A stretch of DNA of 64,000 nucleotides. It comes from Lautropia mirabilis. Its GTDB lineage: Bacteria; Pseudomonadota; Gammaproteobacteria; Burkholderiales; Burkholderiaceae_E. The stretch is from NCBI RefSeq assembly GCF_900637555.1, contig NZ_LR134378.1, positions 320,001-384,000 on the forward strand, read 5' to 3'. Made by a program: the position numbers and the translations under genes. The stretch's first letter is position 1. Every line of letters starts with the position of its first letter. Positions 61,317 to 64,000 of the stretch are shown piece by piece. The notes under the pieces are model-generated. The model worked only from the letters and a program-made list of their open reading frames with translations. It was not told the DNA's origin and searched no databases.

Positions 61317-62675
61317 ATGAAAATTAGCAATAGCAACGTTGCTAATACCGTACATAAACGCACTTCGCGTAACAATATTTTGCTATTTAGCGCCCTTCTG
61401 GCCGGGGCAGTGTTGTCTGGATGCGGCGGTGGCGGCGGTGGTTCTGGCGCTTCGGACGTTCCTGTCCAGCAGACCAAGGCCATTGTCAGCCAGCCCGGCA
61501 GCGAAGGTTACGCACTCAACTCGGCCGAGATCGGCCGGCTCTACGGCCCCGGCGTGTTCCGGCAGGATGCCCTGGGCAACACCATGATCGGCATCAACGG
61601 CAGCCAGGAGAGAATCGTCTCCAACCGCTTCCGGGCCACCATCAGCGGCAACCTGGCCTCGGCACGGCTGTACTGGCAACCGGGAACGGGCTATTCGCGG
61701 GGCAACGGCGGCGTCATCCGTCTGCGCCTGCTGCCCGACGACGGTTCGGACGCCCATGCACCCGACATGTCGGCCACGCCGCTGGCCACGGCAGAGTTCA
61801 CGCCGGGTTCGGCCGCCCAAGGGGATCGCGCCATCTTTGCCGACAGCACGTTCACCAGCCAGCAGCCGCTGGTGGCCGGCCAGATCTACCATCTGGTGAT
61901 GGACAACGTGGCTCCGGATCCGCGCGAGAACTACATCAGCAGCAACAACGCCATCACCCACGAACAGAACGACCGCCCCTCCCGCTGGGTCTCCTCCATT
62001 GACTGGGGCACGCTGCGGGGCTCGCGTGCGGCGGGTTCCTCGGATGCCTTCACGTGGTCCGACTACACGCGCAGCGCCTCCAACGGCAACTACTATGTGC
62101 CCATCCTGCAGCTCACCACGGCAGACGGCCAGCGCCAGGGCATGGCCAACATGGAAAGTGGCGCCGTCGATCCGGGTCGCATCTTCACCATCGGGGCCGA
62201 TCAACCCATCCGGGAACGTTTCCGCCCCACGCGCGAGCGGCGCGTGACGGGCCTGTCGTTTGCCACGGCGGCATCGGTTGCGGGCACGCTGCAGTGGCGC
62301 ATCCTGCAGGGCAGCAACGTGCTGGCCAGCGGGCAGTTCACGACAGACGCGCCCAACTACACCGCGCTGCAGGCCAACGCCAACCGGGTCGGCAAGGTCT
62401 TCTGGCATGACGCCGAGATCAATGGCGGCCAGGGCGTGACGCTGGCCGCCGGCCAGACCTACGACGTGGAGTTCCAGCCCCAGGGCCAGAGCCAGTGGAA
62501 GGTGGCCGACTTCTACAACGGCTCGCTGCACGGCTTCAGCTGGCCAGCGGCCTTCACCGAATCCAATGCCCAGCACCGCGTGAATGGTCAGTGGATCAAC
62601 GTCGACCACTTCAACCACACCCGTGCCGGCAAGGTCGAGGCCAACTGGCCCGTGGTCCTGCACATGGCGCCCTGA
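61317..62675 (+). CDS. Predicted lipoprotein, YGPG / WPVVLHMAP family, copy 3
   Basis: 452 aa. Signal sequence NILLFSALLAGAVLSGC with lipobox Cys followed by six glycines, a flexible tether. The module is complete: GRLYGPGVFRQDALGNT, VSNRFRATISGNLASARLYW, GYSRGNGGVIRLRLLPDDGS, IYHLVMDNV, NYISSNNAIT, YVPILQLTT, GQTYDVEFQPQGQSQW, GFSWPAAFTESNAQHRVNGQW and NWPVVLHMAP at the end. The ATG at 61317 has AGAGGA 6 bases upstream. A longer frame to 61257 lacks similarity. Function unknown; beta-rich and exported by inference. Confidence 0.83.
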   Translation: MKISNSNVANTVHKRTSRNNILLFSALLAGAVLSGCGGGGGGSGASDVPVQQTKAIVSQPGSEGYALNSAEIGRLYGPGVFRQDALGNTMIGINGSQERIVSNRFRATISGNLASARLYWQPGTGYSRGNGGVIRLRLLPDDGSDAHAPDMSATPLATAEFTPGSAAQGDRAIFADSTFTSQQPLVAGQIYHLVMDNVAPDPRENYISSNNAITHEQNDRPSRWVSSIDWGTLRGSRAAGSSDAFTWSDYTRSASNGNYYVPILQLTTADGQRQGMANMESGAVDPGRIFTIGADQPIRERFRPTRERRVTGLSFATAASVAGTLQWRILQGSNVLASGQFTTDAPNYTALQANANRVGKVFWHDAEINGGQGVTLAAGQTYDVEFQPQGQSQWKVADFYNGSLHGFSWPAAFTESNAQHRVNGQWINVDHFNHTRAGKVEANWPVVLHMAP

Positions 62676-63251
62676 CGCCCGCCAGGGTTCCGGAACGCAC
62701 ACGCGCCCCCGCCAATCCCCGGATCGCCAGCCTTTCGCCGGCGGTCCGGGTCGGGTACAACGATTTCGTGTACCTGTCAGGCCACACTCTGCAAGAGAAA
62801 ATTGACACGGAATTTCGGCCGCTTTCGTGCCGGAATGCACCACCGGGGCCCCTTCAGAAATGAGGGCCGGGCGGTCGTTTTTGATCCGTTCAGGAGCATT
62901 TTTCGGGTCTTTATGCGGCCGGAATACGCCAACGACGGGTACGCGCCCAATCCGCGCGTACTGCCCTTCCGTACCCGCAAAGCGGCCACTGGTCCCCGAA
63001 TAACGGCCTCACATCTGTCGCACACCATCATTGACGCCATGCCGACCTTATTATCCGGACATTATCCATAAACTCGCCCCTATTGCGCCCGGAATTCATC
63101 TCCCGTATCCGGCACACGGCGCGGCCATTCATTCCGCTCTGCTGGCGCGCATCATGACGATATCTGGCGCCCATCTCCGCCGAAATAGGTCCATCCGCGC
63201 AGAATCGTCATATCCCCCAATAAATGGGGACTCGACAGTCAGGGGTTTTTG
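62676..63251. other. Intergenic region before lipoprotein copy 4
   Basis: About 575 bases without a gene. It contains a probable terminator for copy 3 (62839-62882), a GGATCGCC/GGCGGTCC imperfect hairpin near 62722-62752, the shared element TTATCCGGAC (63052-63061) and AT-rich stretches. The CCCCCAATAAATGGGG hairpin lies near 63213-63228. Confidence 0.45.
62839..62882 (+). terminator. Imperfect hairpin with T-run after lipoprotein copy 3
   Basis: GGCCCCTTCA, GAAA, TGAGGGCC stem with a small bulge, extended by outer pairing of ACC/GGT, then GTTTTTG. Confidence 0.45.
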
Positions 63252-63280
63252 TTTACTTTACCGACAAGGGCACATACCAT
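63252..63280 (+). promoter_or_regulatory. Promoter of lipoprotein copy 4
   Basis: TTTACT (63252-63257), 17 bp, TACCAT (63275-63280). ATG 63309 follows by 28 bases, the same spacing as copy 3. Confidence 0.6.
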
Positions 63281-63308
63281 TACGCCCGTCAAACTTAGGA
63301 ATAACTCA

Positions 63309-64000
63309 ATGACAAATTGCAATATAAACGTCAGCAAAAAACCTCATAGTCATTCATATATATACAACTCGTTGCGCAAAGGCATCGTCGCCCTGGCCAT
63401 TCCCCTGGCAGCTTGCGGCGTGCATTCGGACGATGACACGGCCCATCTGAACACCAAGGCCGTCTCTTCCCACGCCCCGAACACCCTGGCCACGCAGAGC
63501 GACAGCACCCCGGCGAAGACCACGCAGGCCCCAGGCCGTCGCCAGACCAAGGCCGTGGTATCTGCCGGCAGCGGCAACCACGCGCTGACCTCGTATGAAG
63601 TGCGCCGGCTCTACGGTCCGGGTGTCTTCCGGCAGGATGCGCTGGCCAACACCATCGTCGGCATCAACGGCCGGCGTGAGCAGATCATCTCCAACCGCTT
63701 CCGGGCCACCATCAACGGCCACCTCAGCACCGCCCGCCTCTACTGGCAGCCGGGTCGCGGCTATTCGGCCGGTAACGGCGGCAATATCCGCCTGCGGCTG
63801 ATGCCCGATGACGGCAGCGGCGCACACCGCCCCAACATGTCGGCCACACCGCTGGCCACGGCCTATTTCACGCCGGGTTCGGCAGCCTACCGCGGCAATC
63901 CCATCTTCAACGATGCCTATTTCAGCAGCCAGCAGCCTCTGGTGGCCGGCCGCATCTATCACCTGGTGCTGGACAACATCCACCCGGCGCCGCACCAGAA
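63309..64000 (+). CDS. Predicted lipoprotein, YGPG family, copy 4 (3' end outside window)
   Basis: 230 codons visible. ATG at 63309 with AGGA 8 bases upstream. Signal sequence KGIVALAIPLAAC with lipobox Cys, then a Thr/Ala/Pro linker of ~55 residues. The module starts with RRLYGPGVFRQDALANTIVGINGRREQIISNRF, followed by INGHLSTARLYW, YSAGNGGNIRLRLMPDDGSGAH and IYHLVLDNI. It is closest to copy 2. The first ~100 bases are AT-rich, unlike the rest. Runs off the window; function unknown. Confidence 0.82.
   Translation, partial: MTNCNINVSKKPHSHSYIYNSLRKGIVALAIPLAACGVHSDDDTAHLNTKAVSSHAPNTLATQSDSTPAKTTQAPGRRQTKAVVSAGSGNHALTSYEVRRLYGPGVFRQDALANTIVGINGRREQIISNRFRATINGHLSTARLYWQPGRGYSAGNGGNIRLRLMPDDGSGAHRPNMSATPLATAYFTPGSAAYRGNPIFNDAYFSSQQPLVAGRIYHLVLDNIHPAPHQ

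Noticed and set aside
1-64000. tRNA, rRNA, insertion sequences, integrases, phage genes
   Set aside because: None recognised on either strand by reading; a dedicated RNA or transposase search was not possible here.

Overview
The window is high-GC DNA from a Gram-negative bacterium. The order bioC-like, comF, trmL, gpsA, secB, grxC, rhodanese, gpmA, ctpA, moeB-like is typical of betaproteobacteria of the order Burkholderiales. A Lautropia-like or other Burkholderiaceae host is plausible, but no rRNA or other decisive marker is present, so genus is a guess. No tRNA, rRNA, insertion sequence, phage gene or CRISPR array was seen.

Region 1 (1-8.7 kb) holds three large surface-protein genes in tandem, the first cut by the window edge. 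They carry many bacterial Ig-like repeats. Two share a BapA-prefix-like N-terminus, a hydrophobic glycine-rich segment and an unusual short C-terminal motif. Region 2 (8.7-12.6 kb, minus strand) has an OmpA-C envelope protein, a membrane-anchored coiled-coil protein and a SCO1-type copper chaperone. Region 3 (12.8-23 kb) is the conserved housekeeping block. It contains a 16-unit heptanucleotide tandem repeat after comF and an overlapping DUF4160/DUF2442 pair after gpsA.

Region 4 (23-57 kb) is a large mosaic of polysaccharide genes. It has two Wzc-like BY-kinase/copolymerase genes, each with a nearby PHP (CpsB/YwqE-type) phosphatase, a WecA-type initiating transferase, three Wzx-type flippases, three Wzy/WaaL-type membrane proteins, five glycosyltransferases (including a WecG/TagA type), a UDP-GlcNAc 2-epimerase-family enzyme, two alpha/beta hydrolases, a beta-helix protein with a Tat-like signal and a CE4-like deacetylase. 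A dehydrogenase, an aminotransferase and an acetyltransferase resemble WbpB/WbpE/WbpD (WlbA/C/B). Together with the epimerase they suggest a 2,3-diacetamido-uronic acid precursor. The changing strands and the duplicated export and polymerisation functions suggest two or three loci joined together.

Region 5 (57-64 kb) holds four paralogous predicted lipoproteins of a family I do not recognise, the last cut by the window edge. Three of them share a near-identical promoter (TTTACT, 17 bp, TAnnAT) and similar short leaders. A scrap of a fifth copy's 3' end lies between the second and third. This lipoprotein set and the Ig-repeat trio are the best candidates for undescribed surface systems. They flank the polysaccharide cluster and may act on or with its product, but that link is inference.
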